From positions 190,001-254,000 of the forward strand of contig JABMCL010001569.1 in NCBI GenBank assembly GCA_018857735.1: a stretch of DNA of 64,000 nucleotides, written 5' to 3'. How positions within the stretch are numbered: the first letter of the stretch is position 1; every line of letters starts with the position of its first letter. Below are positions 1 to 11,319 of this stretch, one piece after another. Position numbers and translations under genes: made by a program. The DNA comes from Alviniconcha marisindica (taxonomy: Eukaryota > Mollusca > Gastropoda > Provannidae). Under the pieces are notes generated by a model, which did not search any database, had not been told where the DNA came from, and saw only the letters and a program-made list of their open reading frames with translations.

Positions 1-1145
1 AGTAGCTGTCTCAGTCGATATCAGATAGAGGCGTCGGCACTATAGACTACTGACGATAGCCTCAGTAGCTGTCTCAGTCGATATCAGATAGAGGCGTCGG
101 CACTATAGACTACTGACGATAGCCTCAGTAGCTGACTCAGTCGATAGATAGAGGCGTCGGCACTATAGACTACTGACGATAGCCTCAGTAGTTGTCTCAG
201 TCGATATCAGATAGAGGCGTCGGCACTATAGACTACTGACGATAGCCTCAGTAGTTGTCTCAGTCGATATCAGATAGAGGCGTCGGCACTATAGACTACT
301 GACGATAGCCTCAGTAGTTGTCTCAGTCGATATCAGATAGAGGGTCGGCACTATAGACTACTGACGATAGCCTCAGTAGTTGTCTCAGTCGATATCAGAT
401 AGAGGCGTCGGCACTATACACTACTGACGATAGCCTCAGTAGCTGTCTCAGTCGATATCAGACAGAGGCGTCGGCACTATAGACTACTGACGATAGCCTC
501 AGTAGCTGTCTCAGTCGATATCAGAAGAGGCGTCGGCACTATAGACTACTGACGATAGCCTCAGTAGCTGTCTCAGTCGATATCAGACAGAGGCGTCGGC
601 ACTATAGACTACTGACGATAGCCTCAGTAGCTGTCTCAGTCGATATCAGACAGAGGCGTCGGCACTATAGACTACTGACGATAGCCTCAGTAGCTGTCTC
701 AGTCGATATCAGATAGAGGCGTCGGCACTATAGACTACTGACGATAGCCTCAGTAGCTGTCTCAGTCGATAGATAGAGGCGTCGGCACTATAGACTACTG
801 ACGATAGCCTCAGTAGTTGTCTCAGTCGATATCAGATAGAGGCGTCGGCACTATAGACTACTGACGATAGCCTCAGTAGTTGTCTCAGTCGATATCAGAT
901 AGAGGCGTCGGCACTATAGACTACTGACGATAGCCTCAGTAGTTGTCTCAGTCGATATCAGATAGAGGCGTCGGCACTATAGACTACTGACGATAGCCTC
1001 AGTAGCTGTCTCAGTCGATATCAGACAGAGGAGTCGGCACTATAGACTACTGACGATAGCCTCAGTAGTTGTCTCAGTCGATATCAGACAGAGGCGTCGG
1101 CACTATAGACTACTGACGATAGCCTCAGTAGCTGTCTCAGTCAAC
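1..1145. repeat. 63-bp tandem satellite array, about 18 copies
   Basis: A 63-bp unit beginning AGTAGCTGTCTCAGTCGATA repeats head to tail from the first base, so the array continues left of the window. Copies differ by a few positions: AGCTG or AGTTG near the start, GATAG or GACAG in the middle, and two copies (near 127 and 751) share a loss of TATC. Each unit contains an imperfect dyad, CTACTGA then TCAGTAG. Phase is kept to about 1145. No coding frame or transcript signal is seen. Confidence 0.97.
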
Positions 1146-1275
1146 ACCGATCAGACTGATAGGTGCGTCAGTCGGTCGGCACTGTCACTGTACATCATGT
1201 AGCGGCCTCAGTCAGTAACTACCTCAGTCGCCATCAGATAGAGGCGTCGGCATACATAGCCTCAGTAGGTGTCTC
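1146..1275. repeat. Degenerate right edge of the 63-bp satellite
   Basis: Fragments of the satellite unit (CAGATAGAGGCGTCGGCA, GCCTCAGTAG) persist with insertions and substitutions, as is usual at the decaying margin of an array. Unique-looking sequence follows. Confidence 0.75.
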
Positions 1276-1448
1276 GAGTCACCTTTCGGGCCGGACTGAC
1301 AAGTCCCCAACAGACGGAGTCTGACTTATTCAGTCGTCCTCAGTCCCGGCCCCCCGCCCCCTCGCCCCCCTCCTCCCCTTACATTGATCATATTATAATC
1401 AGCGTCAGTTTTTTTCTTTTCTTCTCACTTTTTGATTACTTTCTCGTA

Positions 1449-1530
1449 TGTTTATCAGTGGAGCTGCGTGGATTGAACCACCGTCCGAGCACGATCCGCC
1501 AAGAATCAGCAAATGGTCTAACCATTCTAC
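1449..1530 (-). repeat. tRNA-like sequence, probable SINE head or tRNA pseudogene
   Basis: On the minus strand the sequence has an A-box-like TGGTAGAATGGTTAGA and a B-box-like GGTTCAATCCA at tRNA spacing. The arms do not fold into a clean cloverleaf by eye. I treat it as tRNA-derived and not as a functional tRNA. Confidence 0.45.
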
Positions 1531-1867
1531 CACACGCCCCATTTCCCACGCACGCTTTTTACACCTGACGGGGGAAAAAACCCTATTGGTCAGTTGTCGG
1601 TGTGCGCGCTTGCAGTACGGAAACAACTCTAACATCCGATTGGTTGAGACTTGCCGCGCGGCGCGAGACACAGGGTGAAAGTTCACCTGGCCTATCTTTG
1701 TCTGTATTTGGCAGTGCATGCGGCACAGCAAGCACGTGCAGCTTGGATATCACATGTATAGATTGGTGGCTTGCTCTCTGCCGATGATGAGTGCCAGACG
1801 CTATGCACTCTTGTGGAGAGAGTGTTCAGTCAGTCTAGTTTCTGACGCGAGTTCTTTTCCAGGCTGT

Positions 1868-2118
1868 GTGAGCCGGTTTGGCCTAGCGGCTGGTAAGCGG
1901 TTCGAATCCGGTTCGGCTATCCTTTCTCTTCAAAAGTTGTGGTCTGTGGACACTGTCTTGTGACTTTGTCCCTCACAATTAATCAAACATTAAAATGGCT
2001 CTTATCGCTACCCATCTAGTTAATGCAGGAGTCATTCTGATGGTGACCAGTGTAAGCGATAGGTATATAATCTCCCCCCCCTCTCCGATTCCCCCCCCCC
2101 CCCCCCCCCGCCCCCACC
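1868..2118 (+). mobile_element. tRNA-derived SINE, family A, copy 1
   Basis: The head GAGCCGGTTTGGCCTAGCGG resembles a tRNA 5' half and is followed by a B-box (GGTTCGAATCC). The body (AAAAGTTGTGGTCTGTGGAC, CTTGTGACTTTGTCCCTCAC, AAATGGCTCTTATCGC) recurs at 19336-19659 and 19719-20028. The copy ends in a C-rich run at about 2105. The 3' tail seen in other copies is missing. Confidence 0.8.
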
Positions 2119-2390
2119 TTATTAGGAACGTGGAAAAGGAGGGGGGAGGAAAATTATATGCCTATCGCTTTACTGTCTCCACCAGAATGATTCCTGCATT
2201 ACTGAAATGGGCAGCGATGAGAGCTATTTTTTCCCCTTCTATTAATTGGGCAGCGATGAGAGCTATTTTTTCCCCTTCTATTAATTGTGGGGGACAAAGT
2301 CACAAAACAGTGTCCACAAACCACAACCTTTTCAAGCTGAAGAGAAAGGAGAGCCTAACTTGCCTTACCTCTTGGTCAAATCGGCTCACA
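2119..2390 (-). mobile_element. SINE family A, copy 2, inverted against copy 1
   Basis: This is a minus-strand copy of the same element, from the tail remnant (CCTTATTAGG) to the head (GGCTCAC near 2384), lying tail to tail with the copy at 1868-2118. It contains an internal direct duplication of about 39 bp (2209-2247 and 2248-2286, beginning GGGCAGCGATGAGAGC). Confidence 0.8.
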
Positions 2391-2676
2391 CTGACTGTTA
2401 TTATTATTATTACATATTTTTTTTTATTGATCGCTTTTATACTCTGGTCTGGAGCAGACTCATCGCACTCATGTCGCATAATTATGTGATTCTGAATGAG
2501 TGACTGTATCCTTTTATAGCACGTTATTGTTTCCACTGTCCAATGACTCTGGCGCCGATAGAGACAGCGCTGTTTCAGTGGTTGTTGCATGACTGGTGCT
2601 TCGTGAAACTGCTGCCGTCTCGGCGCATTTTCTGTATACACCATACAACCACACAGGCAGCACTGAGTTCAGTGTT

Positions 2677-2735
2677 CCGTCCCTAATAAGCCTTATGGTT
2701 TCTGTGGACGTTAAGCACCATGTTTACTTACTTTT
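2677..2735 (+). mobile_element. Isolated SINE 3' tail
   Basis: It carries CCGTCCCTAATAAGCC, then TTTCTGTGGACGTTAAGC and TTTACTTACT. This is the 3' tail that ends the full copies at 19336 and 19719. No head is recognisable upstream. Confidence 0.75.
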
Positions 2736-2819
2736 ACTGAGTTTACGGTGTCACTTCATTCAAAGCCGCATAGGTTGGGTGCATGTGTGTTTAGTTATCT
2801 GCCACCTGCACTTTTGGCA

Positions 2820-3002
2820 GAAAGACTGACCGGGATCTTGTAGGTGCTACTGCCGGGTAACACGGGGATGGAGCGGACATCGAAATAACTGTCAGCACAG
2901 AAAGCTGACCACGGAGAAGACACTTCTCCCGCGGCCACTCCTGCGGGGACTCGAACCCCGGGACCTAGTCGATCACGAGTCCGGCGCTATGGGCCTCGCT
3001 CT
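2820..3002 (-). mobile_element. tRNA-derived SINE with a Met-like head (degenerate)
   Basis: On the minus strand GAGGCCCATAGCGCCGGACT is followed by a CGTGATCG loop and a clean B-box (GGGGTTCGAGTCCCC). The GAGCGCCGGACTC(A/G)TGATCG core matches the element at 37580, so the two heads are related. Sequence after the tRNA part does not match that copy. Confidence 0.6.
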
Positions 3003-3106
3003 CCCTCAGTATCACGGCTGTACAATCTCAGCTTACAAGACTGCTTTATTTTGGTTCACAGTCTTCTTCTCCGTCCAGTGATCGAGTCAAGTGCTTCTTC
3101 GACTGA

Positions 3107-3122
3107 CATGAACTAGTTCATG
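3107..3122. repeat. Perfect 16-bp palindrome
   Basis: CATGAACTAGTTCATG equals its own reverse complement. It is the first of three palindromic units packed within 170 bp. Confidence 0.95.
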
Positions 3123-3135
3123 AACTAGTCGGTAA

Positions 3136-3212
3136 ATTTTTCTCAATCGTCATTTACGTCAGTTTCACTCTATCATACAGTGAAACTGACGTAAATGACG
3201 ATTGAGAAAAAT
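3136..3212. repeat. Perfect hairpin: 33-bp arms, 11-nt loop
   Basis: The left arm 3136-3168 (ATTTTTCTCAATCGTCATTT onwards) is the exact reverse complement of the right arm 3180-3212. The loop is TCTATCATACA. No mismatch is seen, which points to a young or maintained structure. No ORF or target-site duplication is evident. Confidence 0.97.
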
Positions 3213-3234
3213 AGCCAGCCAGACATACAGCCAG

Positions 3235-3272
3235 ACGGCACACAAATGACCACGTGGTCATTTGTGTGCCGT
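3235..3272. repeat. Perfect 38-bp palindrome without spacer
   Basis: The 19-bp left arm (ACGGCACACAAATGACCAC) is followed directly by its reverse complement. The centre is CCACGTGG, which also contains an E-box core (CACGTG). It lies 22 bp from the preceding hairpin and next to a G-rich tract. Confidence 0.97.
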
Positions 3273-3278
3273 GGTGTA

Positions 3279-3356
3279 TGGGGGGGGGAAGGGGGGGGGG
3301 GAAGACGGAGGGTGGGGGGGGGTAAGGGGGGGGGGTGGAGGAGGGGGGGGGTAGAG
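3279..3356. repeat. G-rich low-complexity tract
   Basis: Runs of 5-10 G are broken by A, T and AGA. The proline-rich and glycine-rich frames here are translations of this tract and not genes. Confidence 0.9.
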
Positions 3357-3601
3357 TTTGCCAAGCGTGGCGTTGTGTTCAGGTTCAGCGTAGTTGACGC
3401 TGTATGGAAATCGCCCGTTATTATCAGATGTGCTTTTGCCGCTCAATTGTAGGATGGTAAGCAGATGCTGAGATATGACTACCCGGCCTCTCCTGCCGAC
3501 CCGCCCCCCCCCCCCCCACCCCCTCCTTCCGGCCCCCACGCAAAAAATAAAACCACCATCAAAAAACCCACAACAAAACGAAACACAAGCACAAACACCC
3601 G

Positions 3602-3602
<1 letters not shown>

Positions 3603-3639
<37 letters not shown>

Positions 3640-4023
3640 AGACACACACACACACGCAGACACACACACGCAGACACACACACACACGCAGACACACACA
3701 CGCAGACACACACACACACACCACACACACACACACACACACACGCACACACACACACACACACTACACACACTACACTACACACACACACACACACACA
3801 CACACAGCACACACACACACACACACACACCACACACGCACGCACGCACGCACACACACACACACACACACAAACACGCACACATACACACACACTACAC
3901 ACTTACCGCACGCACCATGCACGCACGCACGCACCGCAGCGCACGCCTCACCGCACGCGCACGCACGCATACACCACACACACACACACACACACACAAA
4001 CGCACGCACACACACACACACAC

Positions 4024-4054
<31 letters not shown>

Positions 4055-4146
4055 AACACGCAACATACACACACACTTACACACTTACACGCACGGCACA
4101 CATGCACGCACCGCACGCGCACGCACTCACCGCACGCGCACGCACG

Positions 4147-4181
<35 letters not shown>

Positions 4182-4208
4182 CAACACACACACACGCACG
4201 CATGCGCG

Positions 4209-4252
<44 letters not shown>
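3603..4252. repeat. (CA)n microsatellite with GCAC-rich interruptions, about 650 bp
   Basis: Nearly pure CA/TG repeats are mixed with ACGC and ACACT steps. Long THTH-type and CVCV-type open frames on both strands arise only from the repeat. Confidence 0.97.
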
Positions 4253-4253
<1 letters not shown>

Positions 4254-4568
4254 ACATTGACACGGTCACACTGGCGGCACAGCACGGACTGGCGTGTGGG
4301 CCGATGCAGGCAGATAGGTATGGCTGCCTGTATATGCGTTTTTTGTTGTTTTCTCTCTCAGTGTTTCCTGTATGGAAAGACCGCATGGTCAGTGCGCCAT
4401 ACCATGCTGAATTGGACAAATCGGAGAACATAATTATCCTGGTTGCAGGCCAACAAAAGGCAATGCCTGGCCGGCGTCGTCGTGACTGGTTTCCCTAGTG
4501 TCACTGTCTCGTCTTCTCGGGGCCAGTTCAGTATTAGTTATGCACTGTCGTCAAGACGGCTCAGTAAA

Positions 4569-4569
<1 letters not shown>

Positions 4570-4637
<68 letters not shown>
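4570..4637. repeat. (AC)n microsatellite
   Basis: This is an uninterrupted AC run. It is followed by CATG steps and a short direct repeat ending ACACTGCAAACTCTCACAC, present at 4683-4701 and 4710-4728. Confidence 0.95.
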
Positions 4638-4642
<5 letters not shown>

Positions 4643-4775
4643 CACGCATGCATGCATGCATCATGCAGACACCAGAACTTGACACTGCAAACTCTCACAC
4701 CAGAACTTGACACTGCAAACTCTCACACGTGACACCAGGGCGGTGCGCGCGGGCGCACACACACTCACTGTCTCA

Positions 4776-4779
<4 letters not shown>

Positions 4780-4842
<63 letters not shown>

Positions 4843-4880
4843 ACACTCGATTTCGATTTAAAACACACACATTCACAGCA

Positions 4881-4917
<37 letters not shown>

Positions 4918-4973
4918 TCTCTTCATCTCGATTGTCAGGATGGGGGGCGGGGGGGGGGGGGGGGGGGGGGGGG
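4780..4973. repeat. (CA)n tracts followed by a poly-G run
   Basis: Two CA runs (about 4780-4846 and 4882-4914) surround short unique sequence. A G run with one C interruption follows at 4941-4973. No gene is seen. Confidence 0.93.
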
Positions 4974-5129
4974 CAAGAATTGTACTGAACCGGTTTCGCT
5001 GCAAACTCTCCATCGTAGCGCATCGTATCCACTCCTCTCGCCTACCTTTCTCCCTCCCCTCCCCACCACCCCCACCTTCTTGTCCTCCCCCCCCCCCCCC
5101 CCCTTCCTCCTCCTTCCCCTAGCAGCCCC

Positions 5130-6060
5130 AAGCGATCCACCGATCCAGCGCGACGCTATCTAATTGACACAGACACGGAACACAGCGCTGTACACGTGTT
5201 GCACGAGCTACACACCACCGTCTGTGTCCATGCCCGTGCCGGTGGTTTCTGTGAATGAAAGATCGAGGTCTCCGTGCCCTTGCTCTCCATAAAAGGCTGA
5301 TCCTGGCTAATGTAAAGTACCCACACGGCGCTTCTGCTGCCTCCTCCTCCTCCGCCTCCTCCTCCCTCCTGTTCCCTCCTCTGGCACACTACACTGTGTG
5401 GGAAACGACGGACACGAAAGGAGCAGCGCACCGTCTTTGCAGAAGCACCGGTTTACCTAAGCCGGATGTAGTAGGGTTGAGAGACGTCCTGCTCGCTTTT
5501 CTCGTGAAGAACGGAGCACAGCCGCTGTGTGGTCGGGAAGAAGAGCTTGAGAAGACTAACGTTTGCCTACCCAGAGAGCTCTTACTGGAGGTTGTGAAGG
5601 GGGAAGGGGGGGTTGGGGGAGGACGGGGAGGAGGGGGGAAGAGAAGAGCTGGTGATCATCCGTCTTCCGAGCGTCCTTAGCAGCACCTCGCCAGCAGAGG
5701 AAGAGTCTTGGAAGAGTCGTCCCTCCAAACCAGCACCGCGTGTTCTTCCACTCCAGGAAGGGGTGGTGGTGAGGGGGTGGGGTGGTGAAGGGGGTGGGGG
5801 GTGGCGCTTTGGCAGTCTTTTGGCACCCGGAGGAACTCGGAACCAGGGCCGCTGAGCATGCTGGGAGATCGCCCCGATATGGGAGGAGGGGCTTCAGGGG
5901 GCGCGTGACGTCAGCACCAGGGGGCACCACCACAAAACGTTGGCGGAGGTTGTTTCACTTTCGCACCGTCCGTCTAGCTAGTCACCCACCGCCCCGGCCG
6001 TCAGTGAGAGTCAAGGAGGCAGAGCTTTTGGGACCCATCTTGTTTAGCAGCTCCCCTCAC
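5130..6060. other. GC-rich stretch without a supported gene
   Basis: This region is more CpG-rich than its surroundings and contains a perfect CRE-type palindrome (TGACGTCA, 5906-5913). The open frames are not recognisable proteins and are dominated by glycine, serine or proline tracts. It could be a promoter region with a noncoding first exon, since the light chain gene at 16869 needs an upstream 5' exon. That is inference only. Confidence 0.35.
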
Positions 6061-6120
6061 AGGTCAGTCAATGGAAAAGTCCTTGTTCCGTCCTTCTTCT
6101 TGTGGCTTTTTTTGCTGCTG

Positions 6121-6172
<52 letters not shown>

Positions 6173-7190
6173 GTTTCGGCGTGAGTCGTTTGTCAGTTTG
6201 TTGCCTTCCTTTTTTTTTTTTTTTTTTTTTTTTTTTCTTTTCTTTTGTAACAGTCGTTTTTGCGATAATGATTTTTGAAGGGGTAGACCGGCTTGAAAGT
6301 GCACCGGTCTAGTCCGGCGGTGGTAAACCGGAAGCCTGAGTAGTTAAAAATCAGTGCTAGAAATGATAGACATGCTGGTGAAAAAAAAAAGAAGAAAGAA
6401 CAACTGAGAAAGAAGAAGAAGAAAAAAGGACCCAGACTGATGGCGGCTCTAGGTGTTGAAACTAAAGCTGCTTTGAGGGAGGGTGGTGGTGGTGGAGGTG
6501 GTGTGTGTGTGTGTGTGTGTGTGTGGTGGGGGGTGGGGGTGGGGGGTGGTTGGTTAGTGCTTGCATAGAGCTGCCAGCCCGCTCTATGGTTCTTGGATCT
6601 AGACGTCCCATCAACCGCATAGGGTCACCTCTGGACGAATCACACATTCAGTCAAAATTATTTCACACCACTGAGTTTAAAACGGAAGTCACTAAATCAC
6701 AAGTGTGTTCAATTCACTGCCACAACGTTAAAAACTAGCCGTCTATTTATGTATGCACTATAGCACTTTTTTCTTTTTTTCTTCTTTTTGTAACTATCTC
6801 TGTTCCGCCGGAATTCACCGCATCAACTTGACCTCCTTAAATCGCTTGTGACTGACTATGAACAGGGTGACCTTCTTGTTCTTTTCTTTTTATTCCGCGG
6901 CGGGCTCACACGCCGGGTAAACCGCCATTAGCCAAAACTAAGTCAATTAAAAACTAGGGAGAGGATCTGGAAAAAAACGAAGGTGAATGGACCGGGAAGG
7001 TAGAAATTAGGACAAGGACCTGGCAGTGGGCGAAGCATAAGCTAGGGGAAGCCCACGAACTGACTGAAGGTTACTGCAAAAGGAAAGGGGGCGGGGCCAT
7101 CTGAGACTGATGGAGTCGGTGCTGAGCCTGTCATGGTAATGGTAGAGGATGGCGTGCTTGCTGTCGACAAAAGCCGTTACTGAGTTTTAC
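6061..7190. other. No gene seen; (CT)n, poly-T and (GT)n tracts
   Basis: It holds (CT)n at 6123-6168, poly-T at 6211-6236, GA/GT-rich runs at 6480-6550 and a short dispersed motif at 6596-6640 (CGTCCCATCAACCGCATAGG) related to 43705-43765. No open frame of interest is present. Confidence 0.7.
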
Positions 7191-7199
7191 TGGTTAGGG

Positions 7200-7295
7200 C
7201 CCGACAGCTCAGGAGCTGTGTCAAAGTCGAGATGGCCGTCCTGGGCTCCCCGTCCCTAATAGTCCTTATGGTCACTGTGGACGTAAAGCAACATT
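7200..7295 (+). mobile_element. SINE family B fragment
   Basis: The order is GCTCAGGAGCTGTGTCAAAG, AGTCGAGATGGCCGTCCTGG, CCGTCCCTAATAGTCC, then TGTGGACGTAAAGCAACAT. The same order occurs at 28527-28705 and, inverted, at 37872-38044. Confidence 0.75.
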
Positions 7296-10010
7296 GAACT
7301 CGAACTCGGGTTAGTACGCGGGTTATTTGTTGTTGGTGGTGGTGGTGGTTTTTTGTAGTGGTTTTGTTGTTGATTTTGTAGCTACACCAATCGATATTAT
7401 CTTTCATATGGATGTATTGTCTTTTGTGTGTGTCGGGGGGGAGTGAGGGGGGGGGGGGTTCGTCGTCAATGTTTTCAGTAAATCTTGCTTGCTGCGAGTC
7501 AAGCTGTCACAGGTTAAGCTTAGCTTACACGGTGCATCTTCTTTGGTGTGTGTGGCAGTCGTACCTTAATTTCTCAACTTCAGTCACAGGAGTTGATAAG
7601 TGTTGGGCACGGGGGGAAAAACATCAATTTTGTCTTTTAAAAAAAAGCAGCATAATGATGACAGTCCACCACGCTGTCATACACTAGTTATAGTAACAGT
7701 CTCGCAAGGACAACCCTGAAGACAAATTATGCTTCGCTGGCAAATCTCATGGAAGCTGGCGACGTTCCAAAGACGCCATTGTCTCAGTGAATGGTGACGT
7801 CATCACCGTATCACCGTCTTGCTTGCATCCTCGGTTTATTTATTGTCCTTCCTTCCTTCCGCAAACTGTGCAGGCTTGAGAGTTAAATGACACTGCTGTG
7901 AAAATGGAATGATTAGTACACACACGCGCGCGCGCGCGCGCACACACACACACTGACACACACACACACACACACACACACAACCTAAATATGTAGGAGT
8001 CATTTGAATAATTGGTTAGAGTGTTGAAGTGCAACTCTTAGGTTTTCTGTTTATTAGCGTTCGATAAACCGATGGTTATTATTTGCTGTTTTGATTATTG
8101 TGTTGATGTGTCCATCTCTTACGTGTTTCATTTGTGCGATTACTTTGTCTTATTAGGTTCGTAGCAGGTTTTCTTTTTCTTATTCTTCTTTTCTTTCAGT
8201 CTTGCGTTCTTTCTTTTAGACTTTCTTATTTTCAGTTTTTCGTCCATTGGCCCCCCCCCTTCCCCCCCTTTTTTCTTTTCTTTCTGTTTTTCTGTTTTCG
8301 TATCTTTTCTGTCTTTCTTGTGGCTTTTCTTTTTCAATTTCAGTTTGTTTGTTTCCGACTTCGACCTTTCTTTCACTTCTTTCTTTCGCTTTACAAAACC
8401 ATTAGGCTGCTTCCCAGCTGTTCTTTACAATGGCTGAAACGTTTTACTTGCACGTTTGACTGTTTCGACAAACATTTTTGAATCAACGTTTCCCTTTATG
8501 TTCCTGGTTTGTTTCCATTCCCGACCATGGTGAAGTCATCTGGCTCTCTTTACAACCTTCATCCAGTTCAATTTGCTGCATTCTTCGGGTAGTTTATGTA
8601 CCCTCATCCATCCTTTTCTTCCTCCCTAGATCATGTCTGTCTGTCCAAGATGCTTACTGGATCATCACTGTGTGCAATTATTACTTCAAATAAATAAATT
8701 TTGCCCTGATGTAACCGCGATGGGTGACTGGGCGTTATTTTTTTTTAAATCCATGTGTCTACTAAAATAAGTAATTGAATAAAATAAGCGAAATAAAAGT
8801 GACACACTGTGACTTACAGCGGATAACACGAATAATGAGAATAATATAAGGGGGAAGAGAGGTGGGGGGGAGGAGGAGACACACAGAGAGGGAAGAGAGA
8901 AAGAGGGTAGAGAGAGAGTGTGTGTGTGTGTGAGAGACAGAGAAGAGGGAGACAGAGAGAGCGTGAGAGACAGAGAGGTGTAGAGAGAGGGGAGGGGAGG
9001 GTGGGGAGAAGAGAGTGGGAGAGAAAAAAGGAGAGAGGGCTGGAGGTGAACGGTATTCACCTTTGCTTCTTGTGTGCTGATCTGTAGAGTACGCCTGCAC
9101 TGACTCAGTGTCGATCTAGAAGGCATTTCAGTATAGTCGGAGGATATTTTAGCTTTGTCTCCACAGCTAGTACAAGAAAACTGGAATACTCCAATCCCGG
9201 TATGAGCACAGACAATTCCAACAGGATGAACTGACTGAGAACTACGGCTGGTAAACTAAACTAAATCACGGTGCTGTTGAGCTCAACTCTGAAGTTAGGA
9301 CCACGAGACTTTTGAGACGTAGGCCAATATTGCCATTACTTGCAGCCACCTCCCTCCTCCTCCTCCTCCTCCTCCAGCCCCCCGTCCTCATACACACACC
9401 AGGCAGGCGCTAGCTCGCACACTGACGCGAGATCATAGTGGAAGGCTGTTCCTATCTTGATTCCTGTCAGTCTAACACTGTAACCATGTACTGGCCCTTT
9501 GGTTAAAAGCAGACAAAACAGATTGCCGCGGGGCAGGGGGGAAAGGAAATTAACAGAAGAAAAAATAAAAATAAAATAAAAACAAAAACAAAGAGAGAGA
9601 GAGAGAGACAGAGAGAGACAGAGACAGGGACAGAGAGAGAGAGGAGGAGGAGGAAGAGAAGAAGAAGAAGAAGAAGAAGAAGAAGAAAAAGATACTGCTG
9701 CTGCTGTCTGCAGACTCCGGTACTGACATGCGTCAAGGAATGAGTAGGTGTGCTTCGCCGGAATAACCCCCAAGTCTTTAGCGCGATGTTTCTGTGCAAG
9801 ACGCTACCGCCGCGCTTTTCCTTTCCGCCGGCACCGGCCCGTCCGTGATTTACCTGGCCCACCGCCAAGACACCTTGGCAGCAAAAGATGAGAGCAGCAT
9901 GGCGGCATACCTGGCCTCATGAAACTGAGCGGGGCGATGTGCTGAAGCAGAAGACTCCGTGACTGAACATCCACGGCGCGGTGCCGCTGTCTGTGTTATA
10001 TCCTCCAGAA
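7296..10010. other. Intergenic, low-complexity rich, no gene seen
   Basis: Contents: (CA)n with CGCG at 7917-7982; a TC-rich segment 8160-8400; a fragment of the CCCTGAT(A)TAACC repeat family at 8703-8745; GA-rich tracts 8850-9045 and 9590-9690; and a perfect TGACGTCA at 7795-7802. None of the open frames has a recognisable domain. Confidence 0.7.
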
Positions 10011-10014
10011 GTCG

Positions 10015-10950
10015 GTTAGCTTAGAACTGCCGGTAAGCTCTGTGCGTGGTTAACTGGTGGTGCGGGCTGAAGATCGACTTTGCGGCATTCCCTTCGCACT
10101 CCGGACACTCCCGCTTTCGTGTGTAGGCGGTGCTCACACACTCAGAGCATCGCTATCCGCACGGCACCTTTCTCCCAACTCTGCCAGAATGATTGCTGAC
10201 GCCGCCCCTGAAGGGGCACTCTTTACTGTATCTCCGCGCAGCTGTCCGCCAGCTCTGTCAGCGCCCTCCGAAAGGGTCTGGATACTAACAAGACCGTGGA
10301 AGCATAGTCATGGCATCCGAGCACGCACGTAAACACGAGGCGCGTCCGCCCCGGTTTAAAAAGAAGAAAAAGAAGAAGAAGAAGAAGAAGAGAGTTCGTC
10401 TAGATTTAAACGATTTTGATTTTTGTTTGTGCTGGTGTAAGCAACGTGGGCGGTTATAAAAAAGAAACTTCTGATATAATTTGAGCTGTCTGTTACACAC
10501 TTACTTCGAGCACCAACGAAAACCTATCCGTTAACTGACAGTTTTTCAGTCGAGCCCTAAGCTAAGGCGTAATTGTAATGTCCAACTAGCAGACGAAATA
10601 ATCTTAATCGGCATTATCTCCCTTATAGTGATATTTGCACATGCGCCGGTACTAAGCAACTTGATATACGCAAAACATGCGCAGTGACACTAACTGGAAA
10701 ACGCCCACCTAACCGTGATCCGGAGTTGCAACGGACAGAGCTGATGCAAGATAGACACCAAAGCCTTGATGGTGCAAGACACCAAAGTAATCATTGATGG
10801 CAGTGGTTGAAAGAAGGATGTCGTAAACCAGTGCGGCTTGGAGTTTGGCCGTCTATAAATCCCTAAGAAATTGGTTAGCTTCTGCAAGCTCCATGGTTAG
10901 CTGGAGATGCGGCTGAAGGCTTGCTGCATTCCCTCCAGTGCATGTGGATG
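10015..10950 (+). repeat. Pair of diverged direct repeats
   Basis: About 80 bp at 10015-10105 (GGTTAGCTTAGAACTGCCGG, then GCGGGCTGAAG and GCGGCATTCCC) reappears in diverged form at 10872-10950 (GGTTAGCTTCTGCAAGCTCC, GCGGCTGAAGG, GCTGCATTCCC). It is probably an unnamed dispersed element. The DNA between holds a GAA-rich run (10361-10392) and no gene. Confidence 0.5.
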
Positions 10951-11144
10951 GAGGCTCGGGCTTAGAGGCCGAGCCGTGGCATGTGTTTGGTTTCTGTTGG
11001 CTCCGTCATTCTGCTTGCAAAAGACGCTACGGTAAAACTCAGTGAAGCTAATGTTATGGGCATATGTTTGTAGGCTATGTAGAAATAGACATGCAGCTGT
11101 TGTGGCTATCAGGCTGTATGAAGATGCAGATTTCCGTCCCGCAT

Positions 11145-11190
11145 ACGCCCTGATATAACCGTCATGGTTGATGGGCGTTAAAAAATTAAT
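11145..11190 (+). mobile_element. Fragment of dispersed repeat family C
   Basis: The motif CGCCCTGATATAACCGTCAT followed by GTTGATGGGCGTTAAAA matches segments at 8703, 14805 and 20877. These look like 3' tails of a short interspersed element. Confidence 0.6.
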
Positions 11191-11319
11191 TTCCATGGCA
11201 CTTCCGGTCCCGCATCATCGTCACCACCACCACCACCACCACCACTACCACCACTGGCTATCATTATTATGTTGCAAGTTCCACAAATAAGTACAAGTTG
11301 AACACAAGTTCAAGCTGAA

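Noticed and set aside
1..1145. CRISPR-like array
   Set aside because: The whole 63-bp unit repeats with no unique spacers, in a eukaryotic genome. It is a satellite.
3465..4433. 322-residue THTH-type open frame and its relatives at 11628, 16040, 24602, 32322 and 33408
   Set aside because: These are translations of (CA)n, (CT)n and (GTCT)n microsatellites; equal frames occur on both strands.
5255..5680. 141-residue open frame in the GC-rich region
   Set aside because: Serine and glycine tracts come from simple repeats, and the remaining part matches no family I know. GC-rich DNA gives long frames by chance.
8134..8481. 115-residue phenylalanine-rich frame that could look like membrane segments
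   Set aside because: It is the translation of a TTC/TTT-rich low-complexity tract.
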